64,000 bases of DNA, taken from positions 434,001 to 498,000 of the forward strand of contig NZ_VIWT01000003.1 of NCBI RefSeq assembly GCF_007829815.1, read 5' to 3'. This document shows positions 43,651-51,672 of this stretch, in pieces (the first letter of the stretch is position 1; every line of letters begins with the position of its first letter). The DNA comes from Kitasatospora viridis. Lineage in GTDB: Bacteria > Actinomycetota > Actinomycetes > Streptomycetales > Streptomycetaceae. The translations under genes were made by a program, and so were the position numbers. Under the pieces are notes generated by a model. That model saw only the letters and a list, made by a program, of their open reading frames with translations, was not told where the DNA came from and made no database searches.

Positions 43651-43752
43651 TGCTACCTCCGGCGCAGGCGGTGGAGACGCGGCGGCGGTCCGGCGAAGGT
43701 GAGGGAGTCACTTCGAAACCTCGAAATCCCGCTCCCCGTAGGAGTTGCCCCG

Positions 43753-45144
43753 ATGTCCACCGCCGTACGCCCCGACCCCTCCCCCGCCACCGCCCGCCCC
43801 GCGCCCCCACCACCCGCCGGCCGAACCCGCGCGCTCATCGGCATCGCGCTCGGCTACTTCATGGTGCTGCTCGACACCACCGTGCTCGCCGTCGCCGAAC
43901 CCGACCTGGCCCGCTCGCTCGGCGCCTCCACCGCCGGCCTCCAGTGGGCCGTCACCGGCTACAGCGTGGCCTTCGGCGCGCTGCTGCTCTCCGCCGGCGC
44001 GGTCGCCGACCGGTACGGCGCGCACCGCTCCTTCCGTTACGGGGTCGCGCTGTTCGGCCTCGGCTCGGCGCTCAGCGCGCTGGCCCCGGACCTGACCGTC
44101 CTGGTGGTGCTGCGCGCGCTGCTCGGGGTGGCCGCCGCGGCCTGCGTGCCGGCCAGCATGGCGCTGATCAGCCACCTCTACCCGGTGCCGGCCGAGCGGG
44201 CCCGGGCGATCGCGGTCTGGGCCGCCGTCAGCGGCTGCGCGATGGCGTTCGGGCCGGCGGTGGGCGGCGTGCTGGTCGGGCTGGCCGGCTGGCGCTCGGT
44301 GTTCTGGGTGAACGTGCCGCTGGCCGTGCTGGTGCTGGCCCTGGTGGCCGGTCCGGCGGTGCGGGTGCCCGCCGGCCGGCGGCGGATCGACTGGTGGGGC
44401 CAGCTGGCCGCCTGCGCGGTGCTGGCCCTGGTGACCGACGTGCTGATCGCACTCGGCTCGGGCGACTGGACGCACGCGGGGTACTCGGCCGCCGCCGCGG
44501 CCGTGGTCGCCCTGCTCTTCGCCGCCCGCGAACGCCGCAGCCCCGCACCGGTGTTGGCCGGCCCGGTGCTGCGCGCGCCGGGGATGCGGCCGGTGCTGCT
44601 GGCCGGTGCTGCGGTCAACTTCACCATGCTGGGCGTGCTCTTCGTGCTGCCGCTGCTGCTGCAGCGCACCCTGCACCTGTCCCCCGCGCTGGCCGGCGCC
44701 GCCTTCCTCCCGATGACCCTGCCACCCGGCTTCAACCCGCTGCTGACGGGCCGTCTGGTGGCCAAGGTGGGCCCCTGGCGCCCGGCCCTCGCCGGGCTCG
44801 CCCTGCTCACCCTGGGCTGCCTGGTCTTCGCCCTGGCCGTGCTGGTCGGCACCCCCTATCCGCTGCTGGCCGTGGGCCTGCTGGCCGCCGGCTTCGGGGT
44901 CTCGTTCGCCCTGCCCGCGCTGATCACCGCCGTGATGAGCACGGCCCCCACCGGCACGGCCGGCGCGGCGGGCGGCCTGCTGAACGCCGCCCGCCAGGTC
45001 GGCGCGACACTCGGCGTCGCGGTGATGGGCGCCTTCGCGGGCAGCACGGGCGGCACGGCCGTCGCGCTCCTGCTCCCGGCGCTCGCCTGCGCGGCGGCGG
45101 GAGCGGTACTGCTGCCGCGCCTGACGCTCCGTCAGGACGGCTGA
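43753..45144 (+). CDS. DHA2-type MFS drug exporter
   Basis: The 463-residue protein has about 14 hydrophobic segments and the DHA2 motifs: GYFMVLLDTTVLAVAEPDLA in helix 1 (motif D1), AGAVADRYGAHRSFRYG (motif A), and GPAVGGVLVGLAGWRSVFWV (motif C, antiporter). Such proteins use the proton gradient to export drugs or dyes. Control by the divergent LysR is likely. Its last 13 nt overlap the convergent HelD gene. Confidence 0.92.
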   Translation: MSTAVRPDPSPATARPAPPPPAGRTRALIGIALGYFMVLLDTTVLAVAEPDLARSLGASTAGLQWAVTGYSVAFGALLLSAGAVADRYGAHRSFRYGVALFGLGSALSALAPDLTVLVVLRALLGVAAAACVPASMALISHLYPVPAERARAIAVWAAVSGCAMAFGPAVGGVLVGLAGWRSVFWVNVPLAVLVLALVAGPAVRVPAGRRRIDWWGQLAACAVLALVTDVLIALGSGDWTHAGYSAAAAAVVALLFAARERRSPAPVLAGPVLRAPGMRPVLLAGAAVNFTMLGVLFVLPLLLQRTLHLSPALAGAAFLPMTLPPGFNPLLTGRLVAKVGPWRPALAGLALLTLGCLVFALAVLVGTPYPLLAVGLLAAGFGVSFALPALITAVMSTAPTGTAGAAGGLLNAARQVGATLGVAVMGAFAGSTGGTAVALLLPALACAAAGAVLLPRLTLRQDG

Positions 45145-47258
45145 GGCGAAGGGATGCCAGGCTGGACGGTGATCGTGCAGAGCCGCTTGGTGGCCCGGGT
45201 CAGGGCCACGTACAAGTCCCTCTCCCCACCGGGGCGGGCTGCAATGATCCCCTCCGGGTCCAGTACGAGGACCCCGTCGAACTCCAGGCCGCGCGCTTCG
45301 GACGCCGGCACGATGCGTGCGTGGTCGGCGACGCCCTGGGCCGTCAGCTCGCTCACCCGGCTGTCCGCGCAGACCACGCCCAGCAACTCGCCCGGGTGCG
45401 CGGTGGTCTGGGCGCGCAGCTCCTGGAGGACGGCGGCGACCAAGTCGTCCGCGGCCGTGCTCAGGGTGCGCGGGCTCTCACCGCTGCGCAGTGACCGGGT
45501 GGGCTGCTGGTCCGGGGCGATCCGCGCGAGCAGGTCCCGGACACTCTCCAGGATCTCCTGCGTGGTGCGGTAACTGACGGTCAGCTCGTGCAGTTTGAAC
45601 CGGGGTCCGACGTGGGGGCTCAGCGCCTCCTTCCAGTCGCGTGCCGTCGCGACCGGGCCGGCCTGGGCGAAGTCGCCCACCAGCGTCATCGCCCGTCCCG
45701 GGCAGCGGCGGACGATCATCCGCCACTGCATGGCCGTCAGTTCCTGCGCCTCGTCGACGACGACGTGCCCGTACGTCCGCTCGGGAGGCCCGTCGACCAG
45801 GCTCGCCGCCTCGTCCAGCAACGGCACGTCGGCACCGGTCCACGGGTCGCCCGGGCCGCGCAGCAGGAGGGCCCGCTCCTGCGCGGTCAGGCCGGGCAGG
45901 TGCTCGGCGAGCGCGTCGGCGTCCGTCAGCAGCGCCGTCACGAGGTCACCGGGCACCAGCCGCGGCCACAACACCTCGACCGCCCGGTCGAAGCCGGCGT
46001 CTTCGAGGAGGTCGGCCCGGATGGCGTCCAGATCCAACTCGTGGACCGCACCCGGGTCGGCCGCACCCTCGGTACGGCGGTGGGCGGCTCCCGTGAACCG
46101 GTCGAGGTCCAGGCCCGTCATCCTGACGGTATCGGCGTCGATCTGCTCCAGGACGTCGCCCATGTCCCGTTGCATCGCATCGGTGACGGCGTCGACCAGG
46201 AGCTCCCTGAACACCTGGCGCGCGGGGTTGTGCCCCGGAGCGGCTGCCACGGCGGCGTCGCGTGCCGCGGCGACCTCCTCGCCGGGCAGGTGGACCAGTT
46301 CCTGGCCGACCCGCACGGTGAAGTCACCGGCGGGGGCTTGGTGGACGCGCAGCAGACCGGCCAGCGCGTCGGCGAGGTCCGAACCGCCCTTGAGGCGCGC
46401 CGTGTCGAACGGGTCCATCGCGTCCGTGGACACGCCGGCCAGTTCCGGGCAGGTCGCCAGCACGACGTCGTTCTCGCCGAGCGAGGGCAGGACCTGGGAG
46501 ATGTAGTCGAGGAACCGGGCGTTCGGACCCACCACCAGGACCCCCTCCTCAGCGGCGCGCGGGAACGCGTACAGCACGTACGCCGCCCGGTGCAGGGCCA
46601 CCACCGTCTTCCCGGTGCCGGGCCCGCCCTGAACCACCGTCACCCCGCGGTGCGCGGAGCGGACGACCGCGTCCTGCTCCGCCTGCAGCGTCGCGACGGC
46701 CGCGTGCATCCTGCCCGTACGCCGTGCCGACAGCGCCTCCGTCAACGGGCCGTCGCCCACGACGTCCTCGTCGGTCGGGGCCGTCCCGTCCAACAGCTCG
46801 TCGCTCACCGAAACGACCGTGCGCTCCTCCAGCCCCAGGTGCCGGCGCCGCCGCAGACCCATCGGGTGCACCGGAGTCGCCTCGTAGAACGGCCGCGCCG
46901 CGTTCGCCCGCCAGTCCACCAGCAGCGGCAGCTCGTCCTCCTCCCGGTGCAGCCCGATCCGTCCGATCCGCAGGGCCATGCCGTCCGCCCAGTCGATCCG
47001 CCCGAAGACCAGCCCCTTCTCGGCCCCCTCCAGCCGCCCGATCTCCCTGGCCAGCCGCTCGACGGCGATTTCCCTCTCGTGCGCCTCACCGGCACTTCCC
47101 GCCGGGGCCTTCAGCACACTCGCCCGATTCACTCGCGCCTCGGAAAGGCGCTCGGCGAGCAACTCGTACAAGGAGGACACATAATCCCGCTCGGAGTCAA
47201 CCTGACGCACGGCGGGGTCATTCAGCTTCGACAAGAGCGCTCCTTCGATTCGATCCAC
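45132..47258 (-). CDS. HelD-type UvrD-like helicase
   Basis: The 708-residue protein has an N-terminal coiled coil (EAHEREIAVERLAREIGRLE), a HelD-type insert (GRIDWADGMALRIGRIGLHR and LPLLVDWRANAARPFYEAT) and superfamily 1 motifs: Walker A GGPGTGKT (211-218), HVVVDEAQELTAMQWRMIV (motif II), LVGDFAQAG (motif III), TVSYRTTQEIL (motif IV) and LYVALTRATKRLCTI (motif VI). HelD proteins bind RNA polymerase and release it from stalled complexes; the actinomycete HelR branch also protects against rifampicin. Length and motifs fit this family well. Confidence 0.88.
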   Translation of the reverse strand: MDRIEGALLSKLNDPAVRQVDSERDYVSSLYELLAERLSEARVNRASVLKAPAGSAGEAHEREIAVERLAREIGRLEGAEKGLVFGRIDWADGMALRIGRIGLHREEDELPLLVDWRANAARPFYEATPVHPMGLRRRRHLGLEERTVVSVSDELLDGTAPTDEDVVGDGPLTEALSARRTGRMHAAVATLQAEQDAVVRSAHRGVTVVQGGPGTGKTVVALHRAAYVLYAFPRAAEEGVLVVGPNARFLDYISQVLPSLGENDVVLATCPELAGVSTDAMDPFDTARLKGGSDLADALAGLLRVHQAPAGDFTVRVGQELVHLPGEEVAAARDAAVAAAPGHNPARQVFRELLVDAVTDAMQRDMGDVLEQIDADTVRMTGLDLDRFTGAAHRRTEGAADPGAVHELDLDAIRADLLEDAGFDRAVEVLWPRLVPGDLVTALLTDADALAEHLPGLTAQERALLLRGPGDPWTGADVPLLDEAASLVDGPPERTYGHVVVDEAQELTAMQWRMIVRRCPGRAMTLVGDFAQAGPVATARDWKEALSPHVGPRFKLHELTVSYRTTQEILESVRDLLARIAPDQQPTRSLRSGESPRTLSTAADDLVAAVLQELRAQTTAHPGELLGVVCADSRVSELTAQGVADHARIVPASEARGLEFDGVLVLDPEGIIAARPGGERDLYVALTRATKRLCTITVQPGIPSPQPS

Positions 47259-47284
47259 ACCATACGGTCGGAGTTCCCCGAAAG

Positions 47285-47300
47285 GTAAGTCTTGACTTAC
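47285..47300. promoter_or_regulatory. Perfect dyad upstream of the HelD gene
   Basis: GTAAGTC-TT-GACTTAC is a 7-2-7 perfect inverted repeat, with flanking bases AAG and TT extending the symmetry. It lies 27 bp before the HelD start codon and overlaps the 3' end of the next minus-strand ORF. An operator controlling the helicase is likely. Confidence 0.6.
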
Positions 47301-47695
47301 TTGATGAAATGCGGCCTCGTGTCGGGCTCCTGACGATGCGCCTGGCAGGAGCGCGGCAGCGGCAAGGCCGCGGGCGGGGTGACGGCCCCACGGCCCTGCG
47401 ACTGAATTCCGCGACGGCGGACTTCACGACGCCTCAGGAATTCCGCCTTCCGCAAATCGCCGGGGAACGAATAGCGATACTCCGCAGCGGCTCGTTTTCC
47501 GTCGTGCCAATGAACTTGAATGGGTGATGTCGGGGTCGCGGCCTGGAGACCCATCGCGAACTGCCACGCCCCGCCGACCTCACCAAACAGGTCGCTGGTG
47601 AAGCCTGCGTCCTGCAGTGGCGCGCCCTCGAACCTCCACAGCGACACGGTGACGATCGCGAGCGCCCTGTCGATGGAGCAGTCGCTCGGGATCAC
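47297..47695 (-). CDS. Hypothetical protein with unclear start
   Basis: A 132-residue reading frame. The central part (ALAIVTVSLWRFEGAPLQDA, then SDLFGEVGGAWQFAMGLQA and KRAAAEYRYSFPGDLRKAEF) looks like real protein with good third-position bias, while the last 35 residues are Pro/Arg-rich. The only start codon is the GTG at 47693-47695, without a ribosome binding site. A GGGAGG site lies 24 nt further upstream, where the frame stays open (RFDDLLVIPSD) but has no ATG, GTG or TTG. The gene may have lost its start, or use a rare one. Confidence 0.5.
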   Translation of the reverse strand: MIPSDCSIDRALAIVTVSLWRFEGAPLQDAGFTSDLFGEVGGAWQFAMGLQAATPTSPIQVHWHDGKRAAAEYRYSFPGDLRKAEFLRRREVRRRGIQSQGRGAVTPPAALPLPRSCQAHRQEPDTRPHFIK

Positions 47696-47768
47696 CAGCA
47701 GATCGTCGAAGCGAACCTCCCTTCGCGTCGCCTCGACCGATCACAGTGATCCAGATCACTCGTTCCGT

Positions 47769-47795
47769 TGTCACGTTCGCTGCCGCTCGCCTGTC
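47769..47795 (+). promoter_or_regulatory. ECF41-type promoter of the epimerase-sigJ operon
   Basis: TGTCACG (47769-47775) is followed after 16 nt by TGTC (47792-47795). ECF41 sigma factors recognise a -35 element TGTCACA and a -10 element like CGTC. The match, directly upstream of the gene cluster that contains an ECF41 sigma factor, suggests autoregulation. Confidence 0.6.
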
Positions 47796-47851
47796 CCATG
47801 AGCGACTCCGAAACACGGAGCCGAACACGACTACGGGGAAGCGAGAGTGTC

Positions 47852-48775
47852 ATGAAGGTTCTGCTGGCGGGGGCGAGCGGTCTGCTGGGTCAGAAGATCA
47901 CCCGGGAGCTGCGTGCGGAGGGGCACGAGGTCGCCGGGCTCGGCCGCGGGGCGGGCAACGCCGTCCGGGCGGACCTGCTGGACCGTCAGGCCGTGCTGCG
48001 TGCGGTGGACGGGCTCGGCTTCGACGTGGTCGTGCACGCGGCGACCGCCCTGCAGGGCAAGTCGATGATGCGTCACCAGGACATGGCCGCCACCAACCTG
48101 CTGCGCACCGACGGGACCGCGAACCTGATCGCCGCCGCCCGGGAGACCGGGGCCCGCCGCATCGTCGTGGAGTCGATGATGTTCGGGTACGGCTACGGCG
48201 ACCACGGCACCCGCCCGCTCACCGAGGACCGGGACGCCTTCGGCCCCGCCCAGCTGAACCCGTGGCTGGAGCGGCACGTCGGTGCGATGAGCGCCAAGGA
48301 GGAGCTGGCGTTCACCGCCGACGGCCTGGAGGCGGTCAGCCTGCGCTTCGGCCTGTTCTACGGCGCGGGCGTCACCGAGACCACGGTGCTGCCGATGCTG
48401 CGCAAGCGGGCCCTGCCCGTCGTCGCGGACCAGGGCCGCGCCCTGTCCTGGGTGGACGCGGACGATGCCGCCCGCGCCGTGGCCGCCGCGGTCGGGGCCG
48501 GCCGGGCCGGCCAGGCGTACAACATCGCCGACGACACCCCGCTCGGCTTCGGCGCCCACGTGCGCGCGGTCGCTGACGCCTTCGGCGCCCCCGCCCCGAT
48601 GACCATCCCGCTGTGGCTGCTGCGCCCGGCGCCGCTGGCACACACCATCATGTCGACCCACCTGCGGCTGGCCAACGCCAAGGCCAGGGCCGAGCTCGGC
48701 TGGGCGCCGACCCACCCGAGCAGCGTGGACGGGCTCAAGGCTCTTGCCGCGACCGGCCAGGAGGTGGCAGCCTGA
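47852..48775 (+). CDS. NAD-dependent epimerase/dehydratase family protein
   Basis: The 307-residue protein starts with the Rossmann dinucleotide motif KVLLAGASGLLGQKITREL (GxxGxxG), has VVVHAATALQG and GYGYGDHGTRPLTE, and ends with PSSVDGLKALAATG. It belongs to the extended SDR group. The catalytic YxxxK is not in its usual form, so the substrate and reaction remain open. ECF41 sigma factors are typically encoded next to a carboxymuconolactone decarboxylase, an oxidoreductase or an epimerase; this gene fills that position and ends 6 nt before the sigma gene. Confidence 0.88.
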   Translation: MKVLLAGASGLLGQKITRELRAEGHEVAGLGRGAGNAVRADLLDRQAVLRAVDGLGFDVVVHAATALQGKSMMRHQDMAATNLLRTDGTANLIAAARETGARRIVVESMMFGYGYGDHGTRPLTEDRDAFGPAQLNPWLERHVGAMSAKEELAFTADGLEAVSLRFGLFYGAGVTETTVLPMLRKRALPVVADQGRALSWVDADDAARAVAAAVGAGRAGQAYNIADDTPLGFGAHVRAVADAFGAPAPMTIPLWLLRPAPLAHTIMSTHLRLANAKARAELGWAPTHPSSVDGLKALAATGQEVAA

Positions 48776-48781
48776 CCCTCC

Positions 48782-49660
48782 ATGATCAACACGCCCGCGC
48801 CCGTCGAGCTCCTGGACGACTTCACCGAGCACCGCCGGCTCCTGTTCGCCACCGCCTACCGGCTGCTCGGCAGCGTCGCCGACGCCGAGGACGTCCTGCA
48901 GGACGCCTGGCTCAAGTGGTCCCAGACCGAGCGGGAGAGCGTGGCCAACCCCCGCGCCTACCTGGTGCGCACGGTCTCCAACCTCTCGCTCAACCGCCTC
49001 ACCTCGGCCCGGGCCACCCGCGAGTCCTACGTCGGGCCGTGGCTGCCCGAGCCCCTGATCACCAGCCCCGACGTCGCCGAGGAGGCGGAGTTGGCCGACA
49101 CCGTCTCCACCGCGATGCTCGTCGTGCTGGAGAGCCTCAGCCCCGTCGAGCGGGCCGTCTTCGTCCTGCGCGAGGCCTTCGGGTACTCGTACGCCGAGAT
49201 CGCCACGATCCTCGACCGCACCGAGACGACGGTCCGTCAGACCGCGCACCGCGCCCGCGGGCACGTCCAGGCCCGGCGCCCGCGCTTCGACGCCGACCCG
49301 GTGCAGCGCCGCGACATCACCGACCGGTTCCTCGCCGCCTGCACCGGCGGCGACCTGAACTCGATGATGGAACTGCTCGCCCCGGACGTGACCGCCTGGT
49401 CCGACGGCGGCGGCAAGGTCACCGCGGCCCGCCGCCCCCTGCACGGCACCGACCCCGTCGCCCGCTGGATGCTCGGCGTCCTCGCCAAGCCCGAACTTCA
49501 GGGCATGGCATGGCAACCGGCCACCATCAACGGCGAGCAGGGCGTGCTGTTCACCATGGGCGGCCACCCGGTCGGCGCGCTCACCTACGACATCGCCGAC
49601 GGCCGCATCCAGAACCTGCGTTTCCAGGTCAACCCGGACAAGCTCCGCGGCCTGGCCTGA
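48782..49660 (+). CDS. ECF41 family sigma factor (SigJ-like) with SnoaL-like C-terminal domain
   Basis: The 292-residue protein has sigma region 2 (LLFATAYRLLGSVADAEDVL, then QDAWLKW), region 4 (LSPVERAVFVLREAFGYSYA, EIATILDRTETTVRQ) and a C-terminal SnoaL-like domain of about 110 residues. Two ECF41 signature patches are present: WSDGGGKVTAARRP and the C-terminal QVNPDKLRGLA (NPDKL). In ECF41 proteins the fused domain replaces an anti-sigma factor and both inhibits and supports activity. It probably transcribes its own operon from the promoter at 47769. Confidence 0.93.
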   Translation: MINTPAPVELLDDFTEHRRLLFATAYRLLGSVADAEDVLQDAWLKWSQTERESVANPRAYLVRTVSNLSLNRLTSARATRESYVGPWLPEPLITSPDVAEEAELADTVSTAMLVVLESLSPVERAVFVLREAFGYSYAEIATILDRTETTVRQTAHRARGHVQARRPRFDADPVQRRDITDRFLAACTGGDLNSMMELLAPDVTAWSDGGGKVTAARRPLHGTDPVARWMLGVLAKPELQGMAWQPATINGEQGVLFTMGGHPVGALTYDIADGRIQNLRFQVNPDKLRGLA

Positions 49661-49694
49661 CCGGCAGCCCGGGAGCGGTCCGCGGGCGGGGCCG

Positions 49695-50189
49695 TCAGCT
49701 CTGCCCGGGAGCAGCCTTGTCCGGGCAGTCCGCCTCCACCCACACGGCCGTCAGGTCGCGGCAGGTCACGGTGAGCGTGCCCGGGCGGAAGGCGATCTCG
49801 TGGGTGCAGCCGTGGGCGTGGGGCAGGAGTTCGTCGAGGATCACGGTGTCGAGGTGGGTCCAGTCCGGGCCGGCCGGGGTGTCCACGTCGAAGGCGGAGA
49901 CGCCCAGGTAGTGGATGACCAGGTCCTCCTCGTGCTTCCAGCAGTTGTGCCGGAACCGGGCCACGATCTCGTCGCCGTCGCCGTCCGGCTCGGTGAACTG
50001 GACGAGTTCGAGGGTCAGGTCCTTGACGCACCGGCCACTGTAGAAGTCGTAGTGGGCCTTGTCGGTCGCGAACGAGCGGGCGCCGGGCGGGAGGGCGTCG
50101 GCGAAGGAGGGGAGCTGGTGCAGGTAGTCGGTCGGGCTGATGATTCCGGTCAGCGCGCCTGACGTCGCGTTGAGGTTGACGTAGCGCAT
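49695..50189 (-). CDS. Hypothetical protein
   Basis: The 164-residue protein starts MRYVNLNATSGALTGIISPT and contains KAHYDFYSGRCVKDLTLELV, RFRHNCWKHEEDLVIHYLGV and HLDTVILDELLPHAHGCTHE. It is beta-rich with several aromatic residues and five cysteines, and looks like a small immunity-type or binding protein. I cannot name the family. The ATG at 50187-50189 has GAAGGAACGAGAG upstream. Confidence 0.6.
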   Translation of the reverse strand: MRYVNLNATSGALTGIISPTDYLHQLPSFADALPPGARSFATDKAHYDFYSGRCVKDLTLELVQFTEPDGDGDEIVARFRHNCWKHEEDLVIHYLGVSAFDVDTPAGPDWTHLDTVILDELLPHAHGCTHEIAFRPGTLTVTCRDLTAVWVEADCPDKAAPGQS

Positions 50190-50269
50190 CTCTCGTTCCT
50201 TCTCGGTGGACGGAGCCGGCCGGGGCGACGGTTCCCCCGGCTGCCGGACCGTCAGGCAGCAGCCCCGCT

Positions 50270-50385
50270 CGTGGCACCTCACCGTAGCGTTCGACGAGAA
50301 GGGCCAGGCCGACCGGGGCCTCGGCGCCTACTGGGACGAGGCCGCGAAGCTCTTGCCCGGGCCCGTCGCTATCGTGCTGCGGTGA
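50270..50385 (+). pseudogene. C-terminal gene fragment coupled to the HAD-like gene
   Basis: The plus-strand frame reads SWHLTVAFDEKGQADRGLGA and then YWDEAAKLLPGPVAIVLR before TGA (50383-50385). It has normal codon bias but no start codon in a sensible place and no upstream domain, so it looks like the tail of a lost gene. Its stop overlaps the GTG start of the next gene by two bases. Confidence 0.5.
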
Positions 50386-50933
50386 CCGGCTCCGCGCAGT
50401 GCCCGCTGCTCTTCCTCGATGTCGACGGACCACTCATCCCGTTCGGCGCGCCGCCGGACCAGTACCCGACCCACCCGGTGGCTCCCGAACTGGCCGGTGC
50501 CGATGCCAACCCGCTGCTGGCCAGGGTCGATCCCGCGCACGGGGCCCGGCTGGCCGCGCTGCGTTGCGAGCTGGTCTGGGCCACCACGTGGATGGCCGAG
50601 GCGAACGAGTGCATCGCTCCGCTGATCGGCCTGCCGCAACTGGCCGTGGTGGACTGGCCGGAGCCGTCCGATGACAACCAAGCCCAGGACGAACGCGACG
50701 GACTGCACTGGAAGACCCGCGCACTCGTCGCGCGGGCCGCCGGGCGCCCGTTCGCCTGGGTCGACGACGAGATCAGCGAGGCCGACCGGGCCTGGGTCGC
50801 CACCCACCACCGGGGGCGGGCGCTGCTCCACCGGGTCGACCCGCGTGTCGGGCTGACCGACGGCGACTACGCGGTCCTCGACTCGTGGCTGCGGCAGGCG
50901 GGTTCTGGTGCCGGGGGCGACGCCACGGGATGA
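50382..50933 (+). CDS. HAD-like hypothetical protein (paralogue of 9998-10507)
   Basis: The 183-residue protein shares with the gene at 9998 the motifs LLFLDVDGPLIPFG, WATTWMAEANECIAPLIGLP and GRPFAWVDDEISEAD, plus the C-terminal ALLHRVDPRVGL. Motif I again ends in Pro (DxDGP), so this is a family feature rather than a local mutation. It would adopt a HAD-like fold, but phosphatase activity is doubtful. The GTG start is inside the stop of the preceding gene fragment. It ends 7 nt before a classical HAD hydrolase. Confidence 0.72.
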   Translation: MTGSAQCPLLFLDVDGPLIPFGAPPDQYPTHPVAPELAGADANPLLARVDPAHGARLAALRCELVWATTWMAEANECIAPLIGLPQLAVVDWPEPSDDNQAQDERDGLHWKTRALVARAAGRPFAWVDDEISEADRAWVATHHRGRALLHRVDPRVGLTDGDYAVLDSWLRQAGSGAGGDATG

Positions 50934-50940
50934 TCACCGC

Positions 50941-51672
50941 ATGGTGGATGTGATCTTCTTCGATCTGGACGGCACCCTGGTCGATCACCGCGGCGCGGTC
51001 TTCGAGGCGATCGACCGGATCGTCCGGGCCGCGCCGAACGCGACGGCGCCGCCCGAGGAGTTGGCCGAGTCGTGGTGGAGCCTGGAGGCGCGCCACATGC
51101 GGGAGTACCTGGCGGGCCGGTGCGACTTCGCCGAGCACCACCGGCGCAGGGTGCGCGGCTTCCTGCCGCTGCTCGGCGAGCCGGTCCCGGCCGACTCCGG
51201 CGTGCTGGACGCCTGGATCGACGAGCGCTACCTCCCCGCGTTCGCGGACGCCTGGCGGTGCTACCCCGATGTCCGGCCGTGCCTGGAGGCGCTGAAGCGG
51301 CTTCCCCGCGCGCCCCGGCTGGCCGTCCTCACCAACGGCGATCCCGGGCAGCAGCGCGCCAAGCTCGCCCGCTTCGACCTCCCGGAGTACTTCGAGGCCG
51401 TCCTGACGCCGACCGAGCTCGGCGCGGCCAAGCCCGACGCCTACCCGGCCGCCTGCCGGTGGATGCGGACGGAACCGGCGCGGGCGGTGAACGTGGGCGA
51501 CATGCTGGGCAGCGACGTCACCGCGGCCGCCGCGGCCGGGCTGACCGGCGTCTGGCTCGACCGCGGCGTCGACTTCGTCACCGGCGCACCCTCGCCGACG
51601 GTGGACGGGACGGCGGACGGAACGGTGCTGCGGATCGAGCGGCTCACCGACCCGTGGTTGCCCGCGCGGTGA
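50941..51672 (+). CDS. HAD family hydrolase
   Basis: The 243-residue protein has complete HAD motifs: motif I IFFDLDGTLVDH (DxDGT), a helical cap (residues 20-100), motif II LAVLTNGD, motif III AAKPD and motif IV VNVGDMLGSDVTAAAAAGL. It should hydrolyse a small phosphate ester such as a sugar phosphate or phosphoglycolate-type compound. It follows the HAD-like gene by 7 nt, so they are probably co-expressed. Its 3' end overlaps the convergent TIM-barrel gene by 29 nt. Confidence 0.9.
   Translation: MVDVIFFDLDGTLVDHRGAVFEAIDRIVRAAPNATAPPEELAESWWSLEARHMREYLAGRCDFAEHHRRRVRGFLPLLGEPVPADSGVLDAWIDERYLPAFADAWRCYPDVRPCLEALKRLPRAPRLAVLTNGDPGQQRAKLARFDLPEYFEAVLTPTELGAAKPDAYPAACRWMRTEPARAVNVGDMLGSDVTAAAAAGLTGVWLDRGVDFVTGAPSPTVDGTADGTVLRIERLTDPWLPAR

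Noticed and set aside
47259..47420. Rifampicin-associated element upstream of the HelD gene
   Set aside because: I looked for the GC-rich inverted repeat known from helR promoters. GCGGCAAGGCCGC-like sequence near 47370 is only partly similar and lies inside another ORF.
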